Shown: positions 1-11,294 of the stretch, one piece after another | Numbering within the stretch: position 1 is the stretch's first letter | Layout of the letters: every line of letters starts with the position of its first letter | Source: Zingiber officinale | Taxonomy: Eukaryota > Streptophyta > Magnoliopsida > Zingiberales > Zingiberaceae | Length of the DNA stretch: 64,000 nucleotides | Direction: 5' to 3' | Assembly: GCF_018446385.1 (NCBI RefSeq) | Contig: NC_055997.1 | Location: forward strand, 39,126,254 to 39,190,253 | Notes under the pieces: model-generated | Seen by the model: the letters and a program-made list of their open reading frames with translations, nothing else | Told to the model about the DNA's origin: nothing | Databases searched by the model: none | Made by a program: the position numbers and the translations under genes

Positions 1-1234
1 GGGTTCCAACAGTTCCTACAAGAAAATACCCGGGTGTCGCTTGACATTAGCACCTTGACCCAAAAAATGAGTTGTTTCTACCTATGAAGAGATACCTACA
101 GGAGATATTCCCCCTCCTCCAGAACTGGCTCTCTCTTCTTTATATCCTGCTCTTGTTTCTTTCTCCTCTCAATTACCAGAAGGACCTCCACTTCTGAATA
201 TTAGCTCCAATCCTATGTTTATGATGAATCTTTCTTAGCCAGTTTTCTTACCACCCTCAGTAACTAAGGGTTCTCCTATTCTTATTTTTTCCCCTCCTTC
301 TCTACATAGTTCCTTATGATCCTCCTACACGTCTACTCCTACCTTCCCAATATTATTGGGAGGGGGGGGGGTTCTCTAACAACAGCTTGGGCAGAGGCTC
401 ATAAAGAAATTGAGAAACTTACTCCTGTTGAATGGGCTGATCAATCTTCTTTTGAGGAAACTAAGGTAACCTGCCTTTCATCCCTCTATTTTTATTGATG
501 CATTCTAATAATAACTTTTGGATAGCGGTGGATCACTAATATGAATATGCATCAACACATGTATGAGCTAACCCAAAAAGTGGCTAGGCTAAAACTACAA
601 GCTTCTGGAACTTCCTCCTCTCAAGCCTTTGAGGAATTATCTCGCTAGCTACAAGAAACTCGCTAGCTTCTCGAGGCAGAACTCCTACATTCAATCAAAT
701 GGAAAGCCTCTTCAGAAGATTTGAATCCAAAGTTAAGGTATAGACCCTTCTTCGCACTGAATTAGCGTCCAAACTGGATACATATGCTACCAAGAATGCC
801 CAGTTGTTATCCCAACTACGTTGAAGGTGGAATTAACTGCTAGGGATGCTACTCTGGAATCTAAGAATTCTGAGTTAACTTTCCTAGGTTCATCCTTAGC
901 TTCAATTAAAGTAGAGCTGGCTTCCAAGGAGCTTGAATCAAAAGCTTCCCAAGATGCTTTAGTAGCCTATTAGGCAGGGGAAGTTGAGCGATTTGAAAAG
1001 AGGACAAGAGTCCTCATGGAATCTTCTGAGTTTAATGCTCCTATTGCTACCTGCATCACTAAAGCTTTCACTCATGGGGCTGAGGGAGGTATAAGGAAAC
1101 TAAAAAGGAAAGGACTTCTAGTTTCTGATCCTCCCACTAACTTTCTTGACCGTCGGGAACTACTCCCTACCATGCCTCCTGACACTTTCCCTAATTTGCT
1201 CTCAATCTGTGTTTTCAGTATAGAACAATCCTAA
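1..1234 (+). pseudogene. Decayed antisense-ORF remnant of a Ty3/gypsy (Tat-like) element, coiled-coil and C-terminal part
   Basis: Broken coding sequence with many stops. Readable pieces include a Pro-rich stretch near 90-220, a segment with KEIEKLTPVEWADQ at about 400-450, a Leu/Lys/Glu-rich coiled-coil region (about 560-1000) and a C-terminal block (1016-1234) ending in FLDRRELLPTMPPDTFPNLL. The same order and a similar tail (FIDRR, then RELPEDLLREF) occur in the larger copy at 11295-13717, so the two are relatives. Both copies are interrupted at the same relative place by a GT-AG intron-like gap (about 466-529 here). The family resembles the plant 'putative gypsy type transposon' proteins; that identity is inferred from the better copy. 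The part upstream lies outside the window. Confidence 0.55.
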
Positions 1235-1539
1235 ATGTTAATTTTTTCCGTATGATGTTATAACCATGGATTTCTCTTTCTCTTTATCTATGTTTAATGA
1301 ATACCTAGTAATTTATATAGTTTTTAATATTGGCTTTGATTGGTGGGGTTTTATTGTTGGAGAGTTAAGTTGTTTGTTCAGAAATGTTTCATCATCTTTA
1401 CAATTATCGTTTATTCATTTAACAACTTTTGCTTGGCCTTTTGTAACTAGACAAAATTATTCCTATGTTGAATTTCATCTGAACTTAATATTTAATCGAC
1501 TATCAATGATCAATTAAACTTAGCTCTATATTTGATTTC

Positions 1540-1544
1540 ACTTA
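1540..1544. repeat. Left target-site duplication (ACTTA) of copia element A
   Basis: ACTTA directly precedes the TGTTGGG end of the left LTR. The same five bases follow the right LTR at 10604-10608, as expected for Ty1/copia integration. Confidence 0.9.
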
Positions 1545-3365
1545 TGTTGGGTTTTTCGTGCCGCGGAAATCGCTTTTTCGCATCGCGGAAACCCCGAAAC
1601 CCCCGCCACCGGATCCGTGCGAAGAAAAATAAAAACAAAATACGAGTACGAGTTTCTAAAGTCTAGATCTACACTAGATAAGAGCGTTACCCTCGACGCG
1701 ATGCCCTTCGCTATCCCGCTAGTCCAACGGTTTGCTGGATCTCAAGATTGTCAAAGTAGACAACCCTCTAGAAGTATCCACACGAACAAAATTAGGTGGA
1801 GGGGACCAAACAAAGGTGTGTTAGCACCTAGGGTGTTCGGCCAAGAGAAGAGGGAGAGCAAGAAGAGAGAGCTCTAGGAGGAAGAAGATGAGAGTTACTT
1901 CACAAAAATGAAAACTCAATGGAATTCATGTGGCCGACCACATTAAGAGGAGTTGTAACCTCCATGGAATGCCAAGAGTCACAACTCTTGGTAACTCCCA
2001 TGAGGTGGCATCCCACTTAAGCAACCATGATGATGTGGAGCATCATCATTGGCCCACTCAATGCCAACTCACCATTGAGGTGGCATAAAGTCAAGTCAAA
2101 CTTGACTCTTCATCTTCCTCTCAAGTCAAGTCAAACTTGACTTAATCTCTCTCATAGTTGATCTAATCCAACCATTTAATTCAAGTCAATTTAATATAAT
2201 GAATCTAATTCATTTAATTAAATTGATTCAATGAGTTATAATCTAAATTAGACTCATTAAACACATGAATCAACTTGAGCCCAACTCAATTAGCCCAATT
2301 AGGATTACTCTTAATCCAATTTGATTCATTACATGAATCTAATCCTCTTGGTTCATCATATGAACATAATCTTCATCTAATTGTCCTTAGTGTGTGAACC
2401 TATAGGTTCTTGTAACGTTGGTAATGCTCCTAAACCTATTTAGGAGCATAAGTAATGAGCGGTATCTAGCAACACATCATTACTACCCAAGTTACAAGAA
2501 TATTGAGATCCAACATCACCTTGTGACTACTAATTGTGACTCCTCATAATATATGACAAGTGTCCTTCTATCCTAGACATCTAGATTGATCAATGTGAGG
2601 CATAGACCGTGTCATCCTCTGACCAATCTAAATCTTGATCTCCAAGTAGACTCACTAAATCCAATGAGCTCAATATCTCATATTGACTCATTTGGGCATG
2701 GCCATGCACTTCGTGGTCTCACTTTACAAGAATATCGATGTCGCTCCCGTCATATAGGAGGGATAGATCTCATCTACATCACTCACATCCCTCTGCATAA
2801 TTCGTTATATACCCAGTAATCGCCTTTATAGTCCACCCAGTTACGGGTGACGTTTGACGAAACCAAAGTACATAACTCCTTATGTAGGGATCCATGGTGA
2901 CTTCAGGTCTAAGGACTAGTAGTCATACTAATAGCTACATGATAAAGTATATGATACTCATATAACGATCCATGATACTTTCTCATGGCTGGGCATTCAG
3001 TATATATTCTCCAATGCATATCCATGTGTCAACTTGATATTTCTATATCCATGACTTGTGAGATCAAGTCATCGAGTTGACCTACATGCTAGTCTTATTG
3101 CATTAACATTGTCCCTGAATGTTAATACTCGACTATAAATGATTAAGAGTAGTGTTCCCTATATCATCTCACTATCGGTTCAACTAATCGATTGATATAG
3201 GTGAGAACCTTCTACTCAAGGACGCTATTATACTTAGTTTATTTGGCACCAATACAAGTAAGTATAATAACAAAAAACAAATGCCTTTATTTATATAAGA
3301 ATATATGATACAACAAGTCCATAATACAATCATCAAAATGATTGGCTCTAGGGCTCTAACTAACA
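1545..3365 (-). repeat. Left (3') LTR of copia element A
   Basis: This 1,821-bp LTR begins TGTTGGG and ends CTAACA on the plus strand, that is TGTTAG...CCAACA in the element's own sense. It matches 8785-10603 along its whole length with scattered substitutions and small indels. A truncated relative of the same LTR family in opposite orientation lies at 55803-56558. Short open frames inside it are not genes. Confidence 0.95.
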
Positions 3366-3376
3366 ATCTCCCACTT
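3366..3376 (-). other. Polypurine tract of copia element A
   Basis: On the minus strand the bases directly upstream of the 3' LTR read AAGTGGGAGAT, a typical copia polypurine tract used to prime plus-strand DNA synthesis. Confidence 0.8.
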
Positions 3377-3379
3377 GCA

Positions 3380-6300
3380 CTAGTGCCAATCAGTGTAGGC
3401 TCTAAGCCCCAATGACCTAGTGTGACCATCATGCTTCCTCTGTGCCAAAGCCTTGGTCAAGGGATCTACAATGTTAGCCTCTATAGGTACTCTGCATATC
3501 TTCACATCTCCTCTCTCGATAATCTCTCGAATGAGATGGAAGCGCCGTAGTATGTGTTTGGTCCACTGGTGTGAGCGAGGTTCCTTCGTCTGTGCTATAG
3601 CTCCATTATTGCCACAATAGAGCTCAATAGGGTCAGCGATACTGGGAACCATCCCAAGTTTAGTGATGAACTTGCGAATCCAAACTGCCTCTTTTGCTGC
3701 CTCTGATGCAGCAATGTACTTGGCCTCTGTCGTAGAATCAGCTACTGTGTCCTGCTTCAAACTCTTCCAGCTCACAGCACCACCATTTATGCAAAATACG
3801 AACCCTAACTGCGATCGATAATCATCCTGATCGATCTGGAAGCTGGCATCACTGTAACCCTTTACAGCTAGCTCATCATTGCCTCCATATATCAAGAAAT
3901 ATTCTTTAGTTCTTCTTAAGTACTTAAGAATATTCTTGACCGTTATTCAGTGACTTTCACCTGGATCTGACTGGTATCTGCTCGTCATGCTCAAAGCATA
4001 CGAGACATCAGGTCGAGTACATAGCATGGCGTACATGATAGATCCTATGGCCGAGGCATAAGGGATCTGATCCATGCGGTCTCTCTCCTCTCTAGAAGAG
4101 GGACCTTGAGTCTTCGAAAGACTCACGCCATGTGATATCGACAGAAATCCCTTCTTGGAGTTCTGCATGTCAAACCGAAGGAGTACCTTGTCAATATATG
4201 TACTCTGACTTAGGCCAAGCAATCTCTTAGATCTATCTCTATAGATCTGTATCCCTAGAATACGGGATGCCTCACCTAAGTCCTTCATTGAGAAGCAACT
4301 CCCTAGCCAGGTCTTGACAGACTGAAGCAAAGGGATGTCCTTCCCAATGAGTAGTATGTCATCCACATACAATATGAGGAAGACAACTATATCCCTTACA
4401 ACCTTCTTGTAGACACAAGGCTCATCTTCGTTCTTGATGAAACCAAACTGTTTGATTGCATCATCGAATCAAAGATTCCAGCTCCGAGAAGCTTGCTTTA
4501 GTCCATAAATGGACCTATGCAGCTTGCATAGTCTGCTAGTATGCTGTGGATCTACAAAACCTTCAGATTGTGTCATGTACACATCCTCGAGCAGGTTTCC
4601 ATTCAGAAACGCGGTTTTGACATCCATCTACCATATCTCATAGTCATGGTATGCTGCAATAGCAAGCATGATCCGAATGGACTTAAACATCGCTACTGGA
4701 GAAAAGGTTTCATCATAGTCAATACCATGAATCTGCTTGAAACCTTTAACTACCAAGCGACCCTTATAGATAAGTTCATCCATGTCAGTCTTTCTCTTAA
4801 AGACCCACTTACACCCAATGGGTTTTACCCCTTCAAGTGGATCAACCAAAGTCCATACTTGGTTGGTGTACATGGATTCCATCTCGGATCTCATGGCCTC
4901 TAGCCATTTCGTGGAATCTAGTCTCATCACAGCTTTCTGATAGGTGGTAGGCTCATCCTCTATGAGCACAACGTCATCATGGTCAGACAAGAGAAATGAG
5001 TATCTCTCAGGCTGACGACGTACCCTATCAGACCTGCGAAGAGGTATGTCTACTTGAACTGGTTGTTGTTCCTCAACTCCTTGTGGAACAACATCATCCA
5101 CAACACTTTGTGGTTCCAGTTCAATTTCCATTGAGGCTTCAGTGCTATGGTCCGCATCTTGAACTTCTTTAAGATTGAACGTACTCTCACTAGTCTTTCT
5201 AGAAACAAAGTCTCTTTTTAGAAAGACCCCAGTCTTTGCCACAACTACCTTGTGCTGACTAGGAATGTAGAAGTAATATCCCTTAGTTTCCTTGGGATAT
5301 CCAATAAAGTAGCACTTGTCGAATTTGGGTCCTAACTTGTTTGAGACTTGACGTCGAACGTAAACCTCACAACCCCAAATCCTCATGAAAGACACCTGGG
5401 CATCTCTCCCAGTCCATATCCTATATGGTGTCTTTATCACGGCCTTAGATGGAACTCAGTTGAGTATAAAAGCTGCCATGTCTAGAGCATAGCCCCAAAG
5501 GAATGTCGGAAGATCTGTGTGACTCATCATAGATCGTACCATATCTAATAGGGTACGATTCCTCCTTTCGGATACACCATTCCACTGTGGTGTTCCAGGA
5601 GGAGTGAGTTGGGATAGAATCACACACTCAGCTAGGTAGTCACGAAACTCATGGCTAAGGTATTCTCCACCTCGATCTGATCGAAGTATCTTAATACTCT
5701 TGCCAAGCTGGTTCTGTACTTCATTCTTGAATTCTTTGAACTTTTCAAAGGATTCAGACTTATGTGTCATCAAGTACACATAACCATATCTACTGAAGTC
5801 ATCAGTAAATGTGATGAAGTACCTATAACCGCCTCTAGCAGCGACATTGAAAGGGCCACATACATCACTATGTATAAGACCTAACAAGTCAGTCGTTCTC
5901 TCACTGTGCCCACTAAAGGGAGTCTTGGTCATCTTGCCTAGTAGGCATGACTCGCACGTCTCATAAGATTCAAAATCAAATAAGTCCAGCAAACCATCCT
6001 TATGGAGCTGGGATAAGCGCTTGTCATTTATATGACCTAAGCGACAGTGCCAGAGATAAGTTTGGTTCATATCATTTGACTTGAACCTCTTGGTATTTAT
6101 GTTATAGATAGGGCTTTCAAGGTCTAGAATGTAGAGTCCGTTCATCAGAGGTGCACTATAATAGAATATATCTTTTAAATAAACAGAACAATATTTGTCC
6201 TTAATTATAAAAGAGAAACCTTTCTTGTCCAAACAAGAAACTAAAATTATGTTCTTTGTTAATGCAGGCACATAACAACATTTATCTAATTCTAATACAA

Positions 6301-7324
6301 GCCCAGAGGGCAAAGATAGATGATAAGTTCCTACAGCAACAGCAGCAACCCGTGCTCCATTGCCTACTCGTAGGTCCACCTCGCCCTTCGCCAATGCCCT
6401 ACTATTTCCCAGTGCCTGCACATTAGTACAAATGTGAGAAGCACATCCAGTATCTAATACCCATGATGAAGAAATAGATAGATTGACTTCTATAACATAT
6501 ATACCTGAAGTGGAAGTCTTACTTCGCTTCTTCTTAAGATCTTCCAGGTACACCTTGCAGTTCCTCTTCTGACCGCAGTGGAAGCAGGTAGCATCCTTGG
6601 CGACCCCTCCTTTAGGCTTCGGTGTCTTGCCTTTGCCCTTGGCTTGGGACTTTCCCTTGCCTTTGGGCTTGCCCTTGCCCTTGTGTTTCTGAACCATCAG
6701 AACAGAGTGGGGCTTAGCCTTCTTAAGGTTCATCTCAGTAGTTCTTAACATGCTAAGCAGCTCGAGCAGTGGCTTGTCAATTTCGTTCATATTGTAGTTT
6801 AGAACAAATTGACTATAGCTATCTGGCAAGGATTGCAAGATCAAGTCAGTGGTCAGCTCTTGGCCAAGCGAGAATCCCAACCTCTGTAGGTTTTCTATGT
6901 ACCCAATCATTTTGAGTACATATGGGCTTATGGGAGCCCCATCTGATATCTTGCACTGAAATAGTGCCCTTGAGATCTCAAATCTCTCATGTTGCGCTTG
7001 TCCTTGATATAGTTGATGAAGATGTTCAACCATATCGTAAGCGCCCATCAACTCGTGTTGCTTCTGAAGCTCAGAGTTCATGGTCGCGAGCATTAGACAG
7101 GACACATCTAATGCGTCATCTTGATGCTTCTTGTAAGCATCTTTATCTTCTCGCGTGGCATTGGCAGGAGGAGCCACCGGAATGGACTGCTCCAGAACGT
7201 ACAGTTTACATTCCTGGGTGAGAACTATTCTCATATTCCTGTACCAGTCCAGGAAATTTGCTCGGTTGAGCTTGTCCTTCTCAAGGACAGAACGCAGAGA
7301 GAAAGTGTTCGTATTCGACGTCAT
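3380..7324 (-). pseudogene. Copia gag-pol polyprotein, one frame with four premature stops
   Basis: One continuous minus-strand frame of about 1,315 codons from the ATG at 7324. In order: copia gag (start MTSNTNTFSLRSV), a zinc knuckle near 6570-6600, protease (DTGCASHIC), integrase (HHCC zinc site, then aspartates in HSDVCGPF and FTDDFSRYG), reverse transcriptase with YVDD near 4370, and RNase H (SDASF) ending at 3380. In-frame stops lie at 5456-5458, 4628-4630, 4469-4471 and 3947-3949. Each is one transition away from a sense codon expected at that place, as in decay of methylated cytosines. There is no frameshift. The zinc knuckle is also shortened: CX2C is followed by a Cys with the His segment missing. 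No functional product is expected. Confidence 0.93.
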
Positions 7325-8769
7325 GGTTATCTACAACAGAAAAATGCAAAAAATAAATATCATATTCTTTTAAATCATTTAATTAGGCCTTTAACTAAAT
7401 GATGCTCCCACTAAATTCTATAATTCATGTGGGACAAGATCCACATCATACTACGCCTTAAGTTAGCTTTGGCTAAATCGCCCAAGACTTAGTATGATCG
7501 GTAGGTAACAATTTACCAATTACATCTCTATGCAACTCTTGTTTATAGGATCATTATCCGCAGTTATATTAAAACTTGAGTTAGCTTTGGCTAATACGCC
7601 CAAGAATTAATATAAATGTAATTTATGTCCTATCTTTCCAACCATTGGAAGAATGCCTATAGTTGTACTCGATCCAACCGAGTTAACTAGGAATACTCAA
7701 TCTAATTGAGTTTGTACTCGCCCATGAGTTGATAAGCGGGACCAAGATTGTCCCTTCGTACCTTACCAAGATAATATGTGTTGCTCTGCTTTGGCAGATT
7801 CAACAACACATGTGATCGAGGTAGTGATAGGTATCACGACACGGTAGGCATTAGAGTTGATGAGATTGAGATCTAATCTAATCGAGAGGGTGCATCTTGT
7901 ACACGATTTAGATCTAATCTAATTATTAGGCACTAATTAATTACTAATCATGCATTACATACACACAAGCAATTAATTAAATTTATTTGTGATTAGTCAT
8001 GGCCCTACTACGATCTTCTCAAGCCAATGAGAAGATCGGATGGTCAATCTAAGGTCAACAGCTTCTCAAGCTTCTCCCTTTGACCACCTTGTGTTGCTCG
8101 CGCCCTCCTCGTAACTCCGTCTCGTGTGGACTTTCCACGGCTCCAATTTTGTACATTACAATTTTGAAACTCGAGTTACATTCGAGTCTAAACTAATTTT
8201 ACAACAAGAATAAATGGAGAAAGGCACGACGCGCAGGTCGCGTATCAAATATACAACACGCACAACACAAATGACGGTGCGCAGGCCGTAATATGAATTA
8301 CAACACATTTCCAATCAGATTGGGTCGTTTTGGGCCATGACCATCACAAATTATACATAATTCTAAATTATGTAATTTTCATAATTTTCTGTAATTTTAA
8401 TACTAATTTTTACAATATTTACGAGTAAAATTTCCCGATGGTCCCGTTTAGCGGTTTTCGGGCGCAATCGCGGAACGAATCCCCTTGCGGGGCCAGGGGC
8501 AGCGCCCCTACCCATGATCTAACCATCGCGAGTGTCCCTAAGCGATCCTACAGCGCCTTAGTCCGCTATCCCAAAAAGTTTTGGGGCGAAACCCTGCCGT
8601 TTCGGAAAAATCTTCTCGGTAGTCGAAGCCTACAAGTGTCGAAACACTTGTGCTTCGCTTCTACGAGAAAAATACCCATAAAAACTCTAAAAATCAGAAA
8701 TTTACATAATGTTACAGTACTGAATTTTTGTCATACAAATAAAAACTAAACTCGTACAAGCTTCGCACG
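7325..8769 (-). other. Untranslated leader of copia element A
   Basis: About 1.4 kb between the primer binding site and the gag start. I see no conserved coding frame. It holds AT-rich stretches and a GC-richer patch near 8430-8590. Confidence 0.7.
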
Positions 8770-8783
8770 TGGCTCTGATACCA
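8770..8783 (-). other. Primer binding site (initiator Met tRNA type) of copia element A
   Basis: The minus strand reads TGGTATCAGAGCCA one base inside the right LTR. This is the classic plant copia primer site complementary to the 3' end of initiator methionine tRNA, and it fixes the element's orientation. Confidence 0.93.
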
Positions 8784-8784
8784 C

Positions 8785-10603
8785 TGTTGGGTTTTTCGGG
8801 CCGCGAAAATCACTTTTTCGCATCGCGGAAACCCCGAAACCCCCGCCACCGGATCCGTGCGAAGAAAAATAAAAACAAAATATGAGTACGAGTTTCTAAA
8901 GTCTAGATCTACACTAGATAAGAGTGTTACCCTCGATGCGATGCCCTTGCTATCCCGCTAGTCCAACGGTTTGCCGGCTCTCAAGATTGTCAAAGTAGAC
9001 AACCCTCTAGAAGTATCCACACGAACAAAATTAGGTGGAGGGGACCAAACAAATGTGTGCTAGCACCTAGGGTGTTCGGCCAAGAGAAGAGGGAGAGCAA
9101 GAAGAGAGAGCTCTAGGAGGAAGAAGATGAGAGTTACTTTACAAAAATGAAAACTCAATGCAATTCATGTGGCCGACCACATTAAGAGGAGTTGTAACCT
9201 CCATGGAATGCCAAGAGTCACAACTCTTGGTAACTCCCATGAGGTGGCATCCCACTTAAGCAACCATGATGATGTGGAGCATCATCATTGGCCCACTCAA
9301 TGCCAACTCACCAATGAGGTGGCATAAAGTCAAGTCAAACTTGACTCTTCATCTTCCTCTCAAGTCAAGTCAAATTTGACTTAATCTCTCTCATGGTTGA
9401 TCTAATCCAACCATTTAATTCAAGTCAATTTAATATAATGAATCTAATTCATTTAATTAAATTGATTCAATGAGTCATAATCTAAATTAGACTCATTAAA
9501 CACATGAATCAACTTGAGTCCAACTCAATTAGCCCAATTAGGATTACTCTTAATCCAATTTGATTCATTACATGAATCTAATCCTCTTGGTTCATCATAT
9601 GAACCTAATCTCCATCTAATTATCCTTAGTGTGTGACCTTATAGGTTCTTGTAACGTTGGCAATGCCCCTAAACCTATTTAGGAGCATAAGTAATGAGCG
9701 GTATCTAGCAACACATCATTACTACCCAAGTTACAAGAATGTTGAGATCCAACATCACCTTGTGACTACTAATTGTGACTCCTCATAATATATGACAAGT
9801 GTCCTTCTATCCTAGACATCTAGATTGATCAATGTGAGGCATAGACCGTGTCATCCTCTGACCAATCTAAATCTTGATCTCCAAGTATACTCACTAAATC
9901 AAATGAACTCAATATCTCATATTGACTCATTTGGGCATGGCCATGCACTTCGTGGTCTCACTCTCTCAAGAATATCGATGTTGCTCTCGTTATATACGAG
10001 GGATAGATCCCATCTACATCACTCACATCCCTCTGCATAATTTGTTATATACCCAGTAATCGCCTTTATAGTCCACCCAGTTACGGATGACGTTTGACGA
10101 AACCAAAGTACATAACTCCTTATGTAGGGATCCATGGTGACTTCAGGTCTAAGGACTAGTAGTCATACTAATAGCCACATGATAAAGTATATGACACTCA
10201 TATAACGATCCATGATACTTTCTCATGGCGGGTCATTCAGTATACATTCTCCAATGCATACCCATGTGTCAACTTGATATCTCTATATCCATGACTTGTA
10301 AGATCAAGTCATCGAGTTGACCTACATGCTAGTCTTATTACATTAACATTGTCACTGAATGTTAATACTCGACTAGGAATGATTAAGAGTAGTGTTCCCT
10401 ATATCATCTCACTATCGGTTCAACTAACCGATTGATATAGGTGAGAACTTTCTACTCAAGGACGCTATTATACTTAGTTTATTTGGCACTAATACAAGTA
10501 AGTATAATAACCAAAAACAAATGCCTTTATTTATATAAGAATATGATACAACAAGTGCATAATACAATCATCAAAATGATTGGCTCTAGGGCTCTAACTA
10601 ACA
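8785..10603 (-). repeat. Right (5') LTR of copia element A
   Basis: This 1,819-bp copy of the left LTR ends in CTAACA on the plus strand and is followed by the ACTTA duplication. As the 5' LTR it would carry the element's promoter, reading leftward. Confidence 0.95.
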
Positions 10604-10608
10604 ACTTA
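10604..10608. repeat. Right target-site duplication (ACTTA) of copia element A
   Basis: Identical to 1540-1544. Confidence 0.9.
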
Positions 10609-10910
10609 GTGTCCTTCCGACTTGATATTCGGTCAATCGTTGACAATTGACCAAATTTACTTATATGTTTAATATTTTCTTAATTTAATACTTGGTTGGC
10701 TATTGATGACCGCTTGAGTCTTCTAAGATGTTTAATATTCCTCCACCTTAATATCCGATTGATCATTACTGAACGATCGAATTTACCCTTACTCATGCTT
10801 ACTTTCAACCTTAACACCCGACCAGCCTTTAGTGACCTATCAAGTTTATATACGAATGTATTTTGAATTAACCCTAAACTTTGATCGACTAATATTAACC
10901 ACCAGAACAA
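10609..10910 (+). repeat. Degenerate tandem repeat, period about 60-70 bp
   Basis: Four to five diverged units share the pattern CTTAATATYCGAYYGRTCATT followed by a GACCG/GATCGA-like block, at about 10619, 10678, 10748, 10810 and 10866. It probably belongs to the gypsy element whose antisense ORF starts at 11295. No gene is seen from 10911 to 11294. Confidence 0.55.
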
Positions 10911-11294
10911 GGAATCCCTTTCGAGTTCCCTGAACTTTTTACCCTTACTTTAGTAATGATTTTAACGTCTTGGGAATACAACTTTTCATATCAGCTACCC
11001 ATGCTATTTTCTTATTGGTAACACGCCTGCCTATGACGTTTGGCATGTACCTGTTTTACTATATCTGCCACCTTACTATTCCATCCAACGACTCTCCTTC
11101 AATCCCATTTTTCTTATAATCTCAATCCAACATTCCTTCTTGAAACGCCTTTTTTGATGCCCTACCCCGGCTTCTAAATGGAAAATAGAGAAAAAAAATC
11201 TCTAATCACTTCGGCTTTTTCCTCTTGTCTGTGTATCTTTTGTTCTTTGCTCTCCGTTAGCTATTCTTGTTTCTCTTATCTCTTTCTGTTAACA

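Larger units (their letters stand above)
1545..10603 (-). mobile_element. Ty1/copia LTR retrotransposon A, full-length, inactive
   Basis: A 9,059-bp element read on the minus strand. It has two LTRs of about 1.82 kb, an initiator-Met-type primer binding site beside the right LTR, a polypurine tract beside the left LTR, and perfect ACTTA target duplications. Domain order on the minus strand is gag, zinc knuckle, protease, integrase, reverse transcriptase, RNase H, which is diagnostic of copia. The coding frame carries four premature stops, so the element cannot act alone. LTRs are about 97% alike by eye, suggesting a fairly recent insertion. Long LTRs would fit the Tork/Angela side of copia, but I do not assign a lineage firmly. 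Confidence 0.95.

Noticed and set aside
2586-2819. Similar short frames at 2586-2819 and 9825-10040
   Set aside because: They are the same place in the two LTRs of copia A and are not independent genes.
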